A program made the translations under genes and the position numbers. The notes under the pieces are model-generated. The model made no database searches and was not told the DNA's origin. It worked only from the letters and a program-made list of their open reading frames with translations. Shown piece by piece: positions 8,319-17,049 of a stretch of 64,000 nucleotides of DNA; within the stretch, counting starts at the first letter, position 1; each line of letters starts with the position of its first letter. The DNA is from Burkholderia sp. L27(2015) (GTDB taxonomy: Bacteria; Pseudomonadota; Gammaproteobacteria; Burkholderiales; Burkholderiaceae), in NCBI RefSeq assembly GCF_009765705.1, contig NZ_LMUX01000020.1:62001-126000 (forward strand), given 5' to 3'.

Positions 8319-9274
8319 AACAAAGCAGACTCGGCCAAATACGCGATAGCGCGCGGATGTGGATGGGCTTGATCCTGCTCGGTGTGTTGTGCATGATCTG
8401 GGCGCCCGTTGCGTGGGTATTGCAGCGCGTTCTGCCTGCCGCACGAGGGCAACGGGTCGGGCGCAGCGCGACAACCGGGTTTTTCCGATTTTATCTGCGC
8501 GCGCTGGTGTGGATGCGGGCCGCACGTTTGGACCTGAGCGAACTCGATGCGCTGCGCGATGCCGGGCCGCAGATCGTTGCCCCGAATCATCCCAGCCTGC
8601 TCGACGCGGTGCTGATCATTTCGCGATTGCCGCAAATCGGCTGCGTGATGAAAGATGAATTGCTGAATAATATTTTTTTGAGCGCGGGTGCCCGACTGGC
8701 GCGCTATATCAGCAATGCATCGCTGCGCGACATGATCCGTCGCTCGGTCAGCGATCTGCACAACGGCCAATCGTTGTTGCTGTTTCCCGAAGGCACTCGC
8801 TCCCGTTGCGTGCCGATCGGACCGTGTCAACGCGCGGTGTGTGTGATCGCGCGGGCGGCCAAAGTACCCGTGCAAACGGTCATCATCGAAACCGATTCGC
8901 CGTATCTGACCAAAGGCTGGACTTTGTTTCATCGGCCACCGTTCCCCATCGTCTATCGCGTGCGGCTGGGCCGTGTGTTCGAAGTCGGTGACGACGACCA
9001 CGCGTTCCTCGACGAGCTGCACCAGTACTTCGTCGATGAATTGGGTACGGGCGCGCGCGCCGTCGCGAACGCTGGCGCACGCGATCACACGGGCGAGCGC
9101 GCCAGTGACCGCACGAGCGAGCGCACGGCAGCGGAGGATCTCCGCTCGTCCCGCGGTACGCGCCCACCGGCGCCAGCCATTGCGGCGGCGCAGCCGCCCG
9201 CCCGCCCGGCTGCGCACGCGATCGCGAGCACGCGCCGGCAAGCCGCCGAAGACGGCCCCGGGCACTTGCTATGA
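8315..9274 (+). CDS. PlsC-type 1-acyl-glycerol-phosphate acyltransferase family protein
   Basis: A 319-residue membrane-associated acyltransferase. There is one N-terminal hydrophobic segment (about residues 17-36), the catalytic HX4D in NHPSLLD (His 92, Asp 97) and the phosphate-binding FPEGTRSR near 157-164. In aryl polyene loci such enzymes are thought to transfer the polyenoyl chain to a glycerol- or lipid-type acceptor. The last 75 or so residues form an Ala/Arg/Glu-rich low-complexity tail with near-repeats (RDHTGERASDRTSER), absent from typical family members. Overlaps both neighbours by 4 nt. Confidence 0.83.
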   Translation: MKQSRLGQIRDSARMWMGLILLGVLCMIWAPVAWVLQRVLPAARGQRVGRSATTGFFRFYLRALVWMRAARLDLSELDALRDAGPQIVAPNHPSLLDAVLIISRLPQIGCVMKDELLNNIFLSAGARLARYISNASLRDMIRRSVSDLHNGQSLLLFPEGTRSRCVPIGPCQRAVCVIARAAKVPVQTVIIETDSPYLTKGWTLFHRPPFPIVYRVRLGRVFEVGDDDHAFLDELHQYFVDELGTGARAVANAGARDHTGERASDRTSERTAAEDLRSSRGTRPPAPAIAAAQPPARPAAHAIASTRRQAAEDGPGHLL

Positions 9275-10128
9275 TGACGGCCATGACCCCCGCACCGATG
9301 GCCGCCGAGTTCGCTATGGACCTCGCGCCCACCGAGTTGGCGAGCGGCGACGTGCACTGCGGATCATATTCGGTGGCGCACTCAAGCACGCACGTCGTCT
9401 TGATCCCTAGCTATAACCCTGGCGCCAAACTGCTGGGCACTGTGACCGAAGCGCGGCGCCACTGGAATCCGGTCTGGGTGATCGTCGACGGTAGCACCGA
9501 CGGTTCGGCGCAACAGTTGCGCGAATTGGCACACGGCGATGACGGGCTCGAAATTATCGAACTGGCGCACAACGTGGGCAAGGGCGCGGCGCTCCTGCAT
9601 GGCTTTCAAGAGGCGGCGCGACGCGGTTACAGCCATGCGCTGACGATGGATTCCGATGGCCAGCACCCGGCCGAGTTGATCCCGCTTTTCGTCGCGCGCT
9701 CGCAGGCCCAACCGGACGCCATGGTGCTAGGCGTGCCGGTGTTCGATGCCAGTGCGCCGCTGCTCAGGGTCCGCGGCCGGCGTATTTCCAACTGGTTTGC
9801 GAATCTGGAAACCTTGTGGTCGGGCATAGGCGATTCGCTGTTCGGCTTTCGCGTTTATCCGATTGCGCCGCTGCTGCATGTGATGGGAGCACAACGCTGG
9901 ATGCGGCGTTTCGATTTCGATCCCGAGGCGGTTGTGCGTCTGTGCTGGAAAGGCGTGCGGCCGATCAATCAGGCCGCACCGGTCAAATATTTTTCGCCCG
10001 GTGACGGCGGGGTGTCGCACTTCAACTACTGGCGCGACAACGCCTTGCTGGCGTGGATGCATAGCCGTCTGCTGGCCGGCTTTCTGATCCGGCTGCCGAT
10101 GCTGTGGCTGCGTCGGGTGCGCCGCTAA
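9271..10128 (+). CDS. Family 2 glycosyltransferase
   Basis: A 285-residue GT-A fold glycosyltransferase. VVLIPSYNPG opens the nucleotide-sugar domain near residue 42; VDGSTDGS is near 72-79 and the metal-binding DSDGQH near 127-132. A C-terminal hydrophobic stretch (LLAGFLIRLPMLWLRR) may anchor it to the membrane. It is the last gene of the plus-strand pigment operon and probably glycosylates the pigment or its lipid acceptor. The stop codon lies inside a small hairpin (arms CCGCT and AGCGG at 10122-10135) that may aid termination. The start could also be one of two further Met codons in the first 10 residues. Confidence 0.83.
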   Translation: MMTAMTPAPMAAEFAMDLAPTELASGDVHCGSYSVAHSSTHVVLIPSYNPGAKLLGTVTEARRHWNPVWVIVDGSTDGSAQQLRELAHGDDGLEIIELAHNVGKGAALLHGFQEAARRGYSHALTMDSDGQHPAELIPLFVARSQAQPDAMVLGVPVFDASAPLLRVRGRRISNWFANLETLWSGIGDSLFGFRVYPIAPLLHVMGAQRWMRRFDFDPEAVVRLCWKGVRPINQAAPVKYFSPGDGGVSHFNYWRDNALLAWMHSRLLAGFLIRLPMLWLRRVRR

Positions 10129-10157
10129 AAAGCGGTTATGGTGGGCAGGGCGGGCAC

Positions 10158-10379
10158 CTAAAGCTCTATTTCTCCGAGGATGCGCTGGGCGAGCTCTTTC
10201 GCTTCATCGAGCGCTTCCTCTTCAGTCCCGGCGGTGGCTTCCACCGTGTAGATCAGGTTTTCCAGCGCGTCGCCGTGGTCGCACACCAGTGCGACCATCC
10301 CCTGGAATTGCCCTCCGTCTGCTGGGCATACCGTTGCGGTCGCCGTATAAATCCCCTTGGTATAGGTGGTGTCATCCAT
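10158..10379 (-). CDS. Small conserved-looking hypothetical protein
   Basis: A 73-residue acidic protein (starts MDDTTYTKGIYTATATV, ends with an acidic helix EEEALDEAKELAQRILGEIEL-like). A GGAG site lies just before the ATG on the minus strand, and the composition is protein-like, so I regard it as real. It is convergent with the glycosyltransferase gene, 29 bp apart. No family recognised; the predicted beta-strand plus helix pattern resembles small Burkholderiaceae proteins of unknown function. Confidence 0.6.
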   Translation of the reverse strand: MDDTTYTKGIYTATATVCPADGGQFQGMVALVCDHGDALENLIYTVEATAGTEEEALDEAKELAQRILGEIEL

Positions 10380-10824
10380 GGCGCATCTCCAGCGTGACGC
10401 AGGTAGTCATCTCGATTCTAATATTAGTTACCATTCCTATTTGTTTGCTATACTGATTTTTATAATAGTCAACTATAAATAATATTCAACCACGACGACC
10501 CGCGCGCATCCCTCATTGTTTTTGAGACAAAAGATGGCCGTTGCGAAAGTCAGTCGGTAGGAGGGGGAGGCGCATGACCTCATCGGTTCTCGAGGTCTCG
10601 CTTTCGTCCGGCGAATGCTATGACGCATAGACCGGTTGCGATTTTAAGAGACGCGAGGCCGTCCCAGAAAAGATAAAAGCCTCGTAATTGATCCGGTTCG
10701 GATAGATTTTGCTCGCAAAACGCACTCGCGCTACCAGGACTTGACGGACAAGCTCGTATCTCAGAAATATATGCCTGAGGACCAGGCATACCCGGCGTAT
10801 TTTCATAAACAAAGGGATGAAAAA
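10380..10824 (+). other. AT-rich intergenic region upstream of the channel fusion gene
   Basis: A 445-bp stretch without a convincing gene. Positions 10415-10490 are strongly AT-rich compared with the surroundings and include TATACT (10449-10454) and TATAAT (10461-10466), so a promoter for the channel gene or the divergent small gene probably lies there. The rest (10500-10800) shows nothing recognisable; open frames on the minus strand there lack ribosome sites. Confidence 0.5.
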
Positions 10825-13149
10825 ATGATGAGTAATGCGACGTATCCATTCTTTCTTTTAGAAATCCGCAGGCTGTTGATGCGGATGGCGATTTTGTGGC
10901 TGGCTCTCATGCCGGTCGTCACGTTCGGTCAGGTGCCTGACAGTGTCGAAATTGCTGCGGCATTGTCGTTGACCGGCGATTCGTATACCTTCGGTCGCGG
11001 CAGCCTCGAGAGCATCCAGTTCGCGGTGGAGGAGGCCAATGCAGCGGGCATAGCGCCGCGCATCGTGCTGACCGAGTATGACGACAAAAGTACTGAGGCC
11101 GGTGCTCGCGAGGTGGCGCTCCGGGTCGTAGCGAGCCGGGCGCTGCTTGTTCTCGGACCGGCGATCAGTACGGCGTCACTGGCGGCAGGCCCGATTTATG
11201 CGAGCGGGCAGCTTGCTTCGCTGACCACGACGGCAACCTCCGATCTCGTGACCGACAACCCAACAACCTTTCGCGTCCTGTTCAAAAACAGTGAACAGGG
11301 AGAGATGCTGGCTACGTACTTATATCGTGTGCTACACCGGCGTGAGGCGACGGTGATTGTCGTCGATGACGGTTACGGCCGTACGCTGGAGACGGGCTTT
11401 CGCCGCGCGGCCGACCGAGTCGGCATCAAGGCCCGCTACTTCACGTTCAAGACAGAACAGGAAGCCGATCAGGTGGCTCAGCAGATTGCCGCAAGCAGGG
11501 ATAACGCGCCTATCGTTTTCGCCACGCTCGACGGTGATGGTGCGCGCCTGCTCACCTCGCTGCGCCGAGCGGGTATAACGGGTCCTTTTCTCGGTGGCGA
11601 TGCGTTTGGCGACGATAGCTTCAGCCAACGGGTGGAAGCTTTACCGGAGGAACGTCAGCACCGGGGATTTTTCACCGATGAGTTGTATGGCATCTCGCCG
11701 ATGATTCTCGATTCGGCCAACGCCGGGATACTGAGCTTTGCCCAGCGGTTCAAGGCCCGCTTTGGTCACGATCCGGTCTGGTTTTCGGTGGCTAGCTATG
11801 ACGCGACCAAGATCGCCATCGCCGCGCTACGTGTTGCGGTTGCGGCAAATCCGTCGGATCTGAAAGCGCAGCGTGCTGCTGTGCTTCAATATCTCAACGG
11901 GCTTAACGATCCCGCAAGTGCGAGCGCAGGATTGCTGGGCCCATTGGCGTTTGATGGCGCGCGTGGCCGTCAGCAGGCAATTCGGATCGGCCATTTCTAT
12001 CGGGGGCGTTTCGAGTCGGCGCCGTTGCAGATCGTACCGGTCATTGATCCGGACTCGCATGACATCGCCAGCGGCGCGGTTTTCGAGGTCGGGTCGGGTC
12101 GTTATGCACGACTTCAGAGGGTGGTGTACACAGGGATGTTCATCAACGAGATTACGCGTGTGGACTTGTCGCGCTCGATATTTGGCGCAGATCTTTATCT
12201 CTGGTTGCGTTTTGCCCCGGACGCCGGCCCCGGAAGTCCGGATCCCACCGACATCAATTTTCCCGGTCTGGTCAGTGGTGGCTTCGACCGCACCCACCCC
12301 GTCGAGCAGGGGAATATGCCAGACGGCACCGTTTATCGATTGTGGCGGATACAAGGTGAGTTCGAAAACGACTTCGACCTCAGACGATTTCCGTTCGATA
12401 AACAGGTGCTGGTGCTGCCATTTTCGAATTCGCATGCGGCGGCAGACCGGATCGTCTATGTACTCGATCAGCGCTTGCCGGCTACCGCGTCCAGCGTCTC
12501 GTCAGGGCTGGTCAAGACGAGCACGAAAGGGGTGGGTCTGACGCACGCGGTGACTCAGACAACAACGCAGTCAAGCGAATCGGACGTCGCGCTCGCGGTG
12601 GCTTCCCGTAACGCGTTCAGAAGCCTGTCGCAATGGAAGGTGTTGGGCGCGCGTCAGCAGCGCGACAATCTCGTCACCGAATCGTCCCTCGGCGATCTGC
12701 GCCGAGTCGGTGCCCTCGGTTATCGAGAGCTTTCCGGTTTTTCGGTCGAGGTGGACTTGCAGCGTCAGGTCAGCGCGACCTTGCAGAAGAGCCTGCTGCC
12801 GCTCCTCTTGATGACCCTGATCTTGTTGGCATCGCTGTTTTTCCCGGTCGCAATGGGTACCACCAAGATTGCGGTGGCATTGAGCGGGGCCTTGTCGGCG
12901 GCAGTGCTGCTCAGCTCGATCAACAGTCAGTTGGGTGGCGTCGGCTATACCGTTGCCGTCGAGTACGTGTTCTATGTCTTCTTCGGGCTCAGTTTGCTCG
13001 GTGTTCTCTCAGCGCTCATGGTGGAACGACTCCGCGCGGTTGACCGCCCCGTGACGGCGATACGCACGGAGATCGGGACGCGTTGGCTGTTCATCAGCAT
13101 TACGGTGGCCACGATTGTTGCCGCAACGTGGTTTTTCTACGTGGGTTGA
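10825..13149 (+). CDS. Pentameric ligand-gated ion channel fused to a LIV-type periplasmic binding domain
   Basis: A 774-residue protein. Residues 1-36 form a signal peptide (MAILWLALMPVVTFG). Residues about 40-400 are a type I periplasmic binding domain of the LivJ class: LSLTGDSYTFGRGSLESIQF at the start, then LVLGPAISTASLAAGPI and TSDLVTDNPTTFRVL. Residues about 430-650 match a Cys-loop receptor extracellular domain; the Pro-loop FDLRRFPFDKQ is near 517-527 and, as in prokaryotic members, has no Cys pair. Four membrane helices follow: M1 about 655-675 (with Pro), M2 679-699 (TTKIAVALSGALSAAVLL), M3 712-735 and M4 753-772. ATG 10825 follows AAAGGGA by 7 nt. It is convergent with a cation/proton antiporter, 18 bp apart. 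No acidic residue flanks the N-end of M2, unlike cation-selective GLIC and ELIC, so ion selectivity is open. Confidence 0.88.
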   Translation: MMSNATYPFFLLEIRRLLMRMAILWLALMPVVTFGQVPDSVEIAAALSLTGDSYTFGRGSLESIQFAVEEANAAGIAPRIVLTEYDDKSTEAGAREVALRVVASRALLVLGPAISTASLAAGPIYASGQLASLTTTATSDLVTDNPTTFRVLFKNSEQGEMLATYLYRVLHRREATVIVVDDGYGRTLETGFRRAADRVGIKARYFTFKTEQEADQVAQQIAASRDNAPIVFATLDGDGARLLTSLRRAGITGPFLGGDAFGDDSFSQRVEALPEERQHRGFFTDELYGISPMILDSANAGILSFAQRFKARFGHDPVWFSVASYDATKIAIAALRVAVAANPSDLKAQRAAVLQYLNGLNDPASASAGLLGPLAFDGARGRQQAIRIGHFYRGRFESAPLQIVPVIDPDSHDIASGAVFEVGSGRYARLQRVVYTGMFINEITRVDLSRSIFGADLYLWLRFAPDAGPGSPDPTDINFPGLVSGGFDRTHPVEQGNMPDGTVYRLWRIQGEFENDFDLRRFPFDKQVLVLPFSNSHAAADRIVYVLDQRLPATASSVSSGLVKTSTKGVGLTHAVTQTTTQSSESDVALAVASRNAFRSLSQWKVLGARQQRDNLVTESSLGDLRRVGALGYRELSGFSVEVDLQRQVSATLQKSLLPLLLMTLILLASLFFPVAMGTTKIAVALSGALSAAVLLSSINSQLGGVGYTVAVEYVFYVFFGLSLLGVLSALMVERLRAVDRPVTAIRTEIGTRWLFISITVATIVAATWFFYVG

Positions 13150-13167
13150 TAGACTCGGATCGTGTGC

Positions 13168-14475
13168 CTACGGTACGGTGGGCACCGAACCGAGGCCCAA
13201 TTTTGGTAGGCCGACACGTAGCCCCGGCGTGGTCATCACGGTGCTGATAATCGCCATCAAGACCAGCATAGTAAAAACGTTTTGCGAAATCACGCCCAGA
13301 TCGAACCCAACGTTGATCACGATCAGCTCCATCAGTGCGCGCGTATTCATCAAGATCGCGAGGAGGCCCGCTTCATGCCGGTTTAGCCCGGACCAGCGCG
13401 CTGCGCCATACGCTCCCGCCATTTTTCCGAAGGTTGCCAGTATTACCGTCAACGCACACCAACCCCATAAGGCCATGCTGTCGAGGCCACCAATGTTGGT
13501 GCGCAATCCGGTATAGGTAAAGAAAATCGGCAAGAAGAAAACCAGTACGAAGGTGCCGACCTTGTCACGCCAAGCCGCGACCAACTCGATTTCGTCATGC
13601 AACAGCACACCCATCGCAAAGCCGCCAAAGATCGCGAAGATGCCGATCTGATAGGTGGTCATCGCGCAGCAAAAGATGCCTATCAATAACGCAGCAAGTA
13701 GATTGGCGTTGAGCTTACCTGTGCGCTTCAGGTCGCCGCCGAGCATCACGATCAGGCGCTTGAAGAGCGGGCGCAGCACGAACCAGCTAAAAATCGCAAA
13801 CGCGAAGACTTCGAACACCTTTAAACCGAATTGCCACAAATCGAACCGTGCCGATGCGAGCGCGGTCACGAGCGCAAGCAACAGCCAGCCAACGACGTCG
13901 TTGATGGCGGCTGCGCTGATCGCAATCACGCCGATGCGCTCGCGAGTCATGTTGAACTCCATCAGGATGCGCCCCAGGATAGGCAGTGCCGTGATGGAAA
14001 AGGCGGTGGCGACAAAGAGTGCCGCGGCAACCGGCGGCGCTTGCGGCGACAGCACCGGCGCACTCCAGTAGCCGAAGCCCAGGCCCAGTGCAAACGGCAA
14101 CGCGATACAGGCGATCGCCACCCGGATGGTGGCGGTGCGGTTTTGCATCGCGCGTAAATGGGTGAAGTCGAACTCCAGACCGATCTGGAACATCAACAAG
14201 ATCAGCCCCAATTGCGAGAGCGCATTCATCGCTTGGGGCGGCGTCGACAAAAACACGAAATGAAACGCGCCGGGTGCAACAAGACCGAATAGCGATGGAC
14301 CGAGTACGATGCCCACGATAATTTCGCCGACCGAGGGCGACTGGCCGACGCGTTGAGCGAGCCAGCCTCCGACGCGTGCTGCGAGCACGATCACCGTCAA
14401 TTGCAACAGGATCAGAAACAGCACCGCTTCGTTTTGATGCGCGGTGACCTGAGATGCGTGTGCGGCTGGGTTCAT
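13168..14475 (-). CDS. Cation/proton antiporter, CPA2 family
   Basis: A 435-residue membrane protein with about 12-13 hydrophobic segments. GQSPSVGEIIVGIVLGPSLFG near residues 44-64, FQIGLEFDF, and ITALPILGRILMEF with AINDVVGW are hallmarks of the Na+/H+ or K+/H+ exchanger (KefB/GerN-like) core; the Asp in NDVVGW is the expected ion-binding acid. No cytosolic RCK/TrkA-N domain is attached, unlike full-length Kef systems. It begins 14 nt after the pigment dehydratase gene on the same strand and so may be read from the pigment operon. It ends 18 bp from the convergent ligand-gated channel gene. Confidence 0.87.
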   Translation of the reverse strand: MNPAAHASQVTAHQNEAVLFLILLQLTVIVLAARVGGWLAQRVGQSPSVGEIIVGIVLGPSLFGLVAPGAFHFVFLSTPPQAMNALSQLGLILLMFQIGLEFDFTHLRAMQNRTATIRVAIACIALPFALGLGFGYWSAPVLSPQAPPVAAALFVATAFSITALPILGRILMEFNMTRERIGVIAISAAAINDVVGWLLLALVTALASARFDLWQFGLKVFEVFAFAIFSWFVLRPLFKRLIVMLGGDLKRTGKLNANLLAALLIGIFCCAMTTYQIGIFAIFGGFAMGVLLHDEIELVAAWRDKVGTFVLVFFLPIFFTYTGLRTNIGGLDSMALWGWCALTVILATFGKMAGAYGAARWSGLNRHEAGLLAILMNTRALMELIVINVGFDLGVISQNVFTMLVLMAIISTVMTTPGLRVGLPKLGLGSVPTVP

Positions 14476-14489
14476 GGTTCGCTCGCTCT

Positions 14490-14960
14490 TCAGGGCCCGG
14501 GCGGTGTGCCCAAGGCAGTCGCAAGTGCTGTGCTGGCGTCAAGTATCACGGTGGCGCGGCCCGTAGCGACAAGCTGCGTGCCGGCGCTGACTTCGAAGCG
14601 ATACAGGATCATGCCGGCATCACCGCTCAAGCGCCAGGCTTCGCAGCGCAGGTCGTCCGCCAGACGGTCCAGTCGCGCGACAGCCAGCGCCACGTTGCGC
14701 ATGCCCGTGAGCATCCCGGCCTGGGGCCGGTCGTTGGGGTCGGCCAGCAAGGCCCCATGCACCGCCATTGCCTGGGCCGCGTATTCGATTGCGCAGGCCG
14801 CGCCCAGTCGCCCATGTGCGCGCAGGGGATGGGCGAGATCGCGATGACTGCTCGCGCGGCAGACGATCTGCTCGCTATCCCAACTCACCACCGCATCGAG
14901 CAAGCACATGCTGCCGTGATGGGGGATGTGGGCTTCGATCCACGCATGGTCTAACTGCAT
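14490..14960 (-). CDS. Hotdog-fold 3-hydroxyacyl-ACP dehydratase of the aryl polyene locus
   Basis: A 156-residue protein. The opening WIEAHIPHHGSMCLLDAVV is the characteristic start of COG4706/ApeP-type dehydratases, with the His-containing PHHGSM loop at the active site. It would dehydrate 3-hydroxyacyl intermediates to build conjugated double bonds. ATG 14960 has GAGGTGG in front and overlaps the chain-length factor stop by 10 nt; a longer in-frame start is non-conserved. With the dehydratase domain fused to the acyl ligase, the locus has two dehydratases, as aryl polyene clusters generally do. Confidence 0.82.
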   Translation of the reverse strand: MQLDHAWIEAHIPHHGSMCLLDAVVSWDSEQIVCRASSHRDLAHPLRAHGRLGAACAIEYAAQAMAVHGALLADPNDRPQAGMLTGMRNVALAVARLDRLADDLRCEAWRLSGDAGMILYRFEVSAGTQLVATGRATVILDASTALATALGTPPGP

Positions 14961-15760
14961 GGCGCCACCTCGACCCGCAGGCTGCTGCCCGGCAGATACT
15001 CGATTACGCAACTGCCGGTTTCACCGCGCGCCATTAGTGTCGCGAGCGGCAGCGCACGCGCGGAGGGAATCGCCAGTCGCAAGGCTTCGAGCGCGGGTTC
15101 GGTAAGCGCATCGGTTGCGCTGTCGACCAGTGCTATTGTCAGCTTGAAGCGTGCCTGAGCATCGGGCGCCGCGGCCAGCACCAACGCCACGCCGAATGCA
15201 TCGGGAATCGGCCGCACGGCGCGTAGCGGCTCCGGGTAATCGGCTTCATAAGCGACCACGGCAACGCGTCCACCATCAAGCGCCAGTTGCGTGAAGGCTT
15301 CCAGCAGGCCGGCCGCAAGGCTGCCGTCATGGGCGCATAACACTTGCGACGGTGCGCGGTCGCCGCTGGCGATACTCCAGTACCCCGAGGGCGCGTTGTG
15401 GACCGAGTTGTGAAAGCGGGTGGGCGACAGCGCGCGGTCGTCGGAAGCGAGCGTCGAGCAGATGACGTTATAGTTTTCGCCGTCGCCGCCCGAAGAGGTG
15501 AATATGGTCGGTATGCCGGCACCGTCGGGCACGACTTGCGACAGCGCTTCGTCGGCCACGGCCAGCGCGATTTTCACCACCGCACCGACCCGCCGACGCT
15601 CAGCTGGCGGCAGGCGATTGGCCGCAGGCAGCACGGTGCGCTCGGGCAGATAGGGGGCGACGCCCGCCAGCACGCGTTGTGCGGCCAGCCAGCCTTCCAA
15701 ACCGGGGCCGCGCAAGCCGATCGCTTGTACATACGCTGTCAGCGAGGTGGGTGAGGTCAT
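14951..15760 (-). CDS. Beta-ketoacyl synthase-like chain-length factor
   Basis: A 269-residue protein resembling the short ketosynthase-like partner (ketoacyl-synt_2 type) of aryl polyene systems. It retains the thiolase-like core strands (IPTIFTSSGGDGENYN and RFHNSVHNAPSGYWS) but has no nucleophile Cys at the expected position, so it should act as a heterodimer partner of the ketosynthase encoded immediately upstream, with which it overlaps by 4 nt (ATGA). Such partners limit chain length. Start at 15760 fits both the overlap and the usual length of about 250 residues. Confidence 0.82.
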   Translation of the reverse strand: MTSPTSLTAYVQAIGLRGPGLEGWLAAQRVLAGVAPYLPERTVLPAANRLPPAERRRVGAVVKIALAVADEALSQVVPDGAGIPTIFTSSGGDGENYNVICSTLASDDRALSPTRFHNSVHNAPSGYWSIASGDRAPSQVLCAHDGSLAAGLLEAFTQLALDGGRVAVVAYEADYPEPLRAVRPIPDAFGVALVLAAAPDAQARFKLTIALVDSATDALTEPALEALRLAIPSARALPLATLMARGETGSCVIEYLPGSSLRVEVAPCS

Positions 15761-16995
15761 TGCAGCCGTCCGTGCATAAGGGATGAGTCGCCAGCCTGGC
15801 CCAAAACCAAGCTGCAGTTGGTGCCGCCAAAACCGAATGAGTTACTGAGCACCGCGCGCAACGGCTGGTCGCGACGCACGAGCAGATAGTCCAGCAAGAT
15901 GGCGGGGTCGAGCGTGCGCGTATTGGCGCTTGCGGGCATGAAGCCGTGTTGCAGCGCGAGCGCCGCAAGTACCGTTTCGACCGCGCCGGCCGCGCCCAGC
16001 GTATGGCCGGTCATGCCTTTGGTGGAGCTGCACGGCGTACCGTCAAAAAGCGCCGCTACCGCGCGGCCTTCAGCCTGATCGTTGCTCGGCGTCGCCGTGC
16101 CATGCAAGTTGATGTAGTCGATTTGCGCGGGCTCCAGCCGCGCGCTTTCGAGCGCCGCACGCATTGCAAGTTGGGCGCCGAGCCCGTCCGGATGGGGCGA
16201 CGACATATGATAGGCGTCGCTCGATTCACCGTATCCGAGTAAGGCGACGCCATCGTGTGTGGTAGCCGATGCCGCCGCGGGCCGCTCCAGCAAAGCAAAG
16301 GCGGCGCCTTCACCGATTGAAATGCCGTTGCGCGTTGCGTCGAACGGTCGGCACATTTGCGGCGAAAGCAATTCGAGCGAGTTGAAGCCGTACAGCGTTG
16401 TCTGGCAAAGCGAATCGACTCCTCCGACCACAGCCGCGTCGATCAGGCCGACCTCTATCATGCGGCTGGCCGCGGCGAATACCTTAGCGCTCGACGAACA
16501 GGCCGAAGAAATGGCGACGCTGGGACCTGCGACGCCGAGTGTGCGGCGGATAAAGTCGGCGACGGAAAACGGGCTATGGGTGGCCGCGTAGTCCAGGCTG
16601 GTCGGCAGCGCTCCGCTCGCCGGATCGCGCTGCCGGTAGGCCAATTCGGTTTCCAGCACGCCGGCCGTGCTGGTGCCGACAAACACGCCGACGCGCTTGC
16701 TGCCATAGCGCGCGACGGCCTCGCGTGCGTGCTCGACAAAATTGTCCTGTTGCACGGCAATCAGGGCGATACGATTGTTGCGGCAATTGAAGCGCGCCAG
16801 CTCGCCGTCGATAAGCGCCTCATCGGCGCCGGCCACCGCACCGATATAGGTATTCAAGTCGCAATGGGCGAAGCCGCCGGCCTTGAGGCCCGTGCCGGCG
16901 GCGCGCAGCATGTCCAGATGGGCGGCGAGCCCACGGCCCGCGCAGGTGGTCGCGGTGTAGTGGGAGAGCAGCAAAGGCTTCAGGGCAGGACGCAT
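15757..16995 (-). CDS. 3-oxoacyl-ACP synthase (KAS II-type) of the aryl polyene locus
   Basis: A 412-residue condensing enzyme with a full Cys-His-His triad: Cys 166 in SSACSSS, His 298 in LHGTATPS and His 331 in GMTGHTLGAAG; the C-terminal NSFGFGGTNCSLV is the usual thiolase-fold strand. It extends the polyene chain from the aryl starter using malonyl-ACP, together with the chain-length factor downstream. ATG 16995 is the first good start; a 54-nt gap separates it from the deacetylase gene upstream. No ketoreductase gene is found in this window, although the cycle requires one. Confidence 0.9.
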   Translation of the reverse strand: MRPALKPLLLSHYTATTCAGRGLAAHLDMLRAAGTGLKAGGFAHCDLNTYIGAVAGADEALIDGELARFNCRNNRIALIAVQQDNFVEHAREAVARYGSKRVGVFVGTSTAGVLETELAYRQRDPASGALPTSLDYAATHSPFSVADFIRRTLGVAGPSVAISSACSSSAKVFAAASRMIEVGLIDAAVVGGVDSLCQTTLYGFNSLELLSPQMCRPFDATRNGISIGEGAAFALLERPAAASATTHDGVALLGYGESSDAYHMSSPHPDGLGAQLAMRAALESARLEPAQIDYINLHGTATPSNDQAEGRAVAALFDGTPCSSTKGMTGHTLGAAGAVETVLAALALQHGFMPASANTRTLDPAILLDYLLVRRDQPLRAVLSNSFGFGGTNCSLVLGQAGDSSLMHGRLQ

Positions 16996-17049
16996 AGGTA
17001 GCCACTCAAAAAAACTGACACGGTTTTGAAACAGTTGCCCACGCCATGA

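Noticed and set aside
10580-10849. An 89-codon minus-strand frame upstream of the channel gene
   Set aside because: No ribosome site, no family resemblance, and it overlaps the channel gene's start and ribosome site in the opposite direction.
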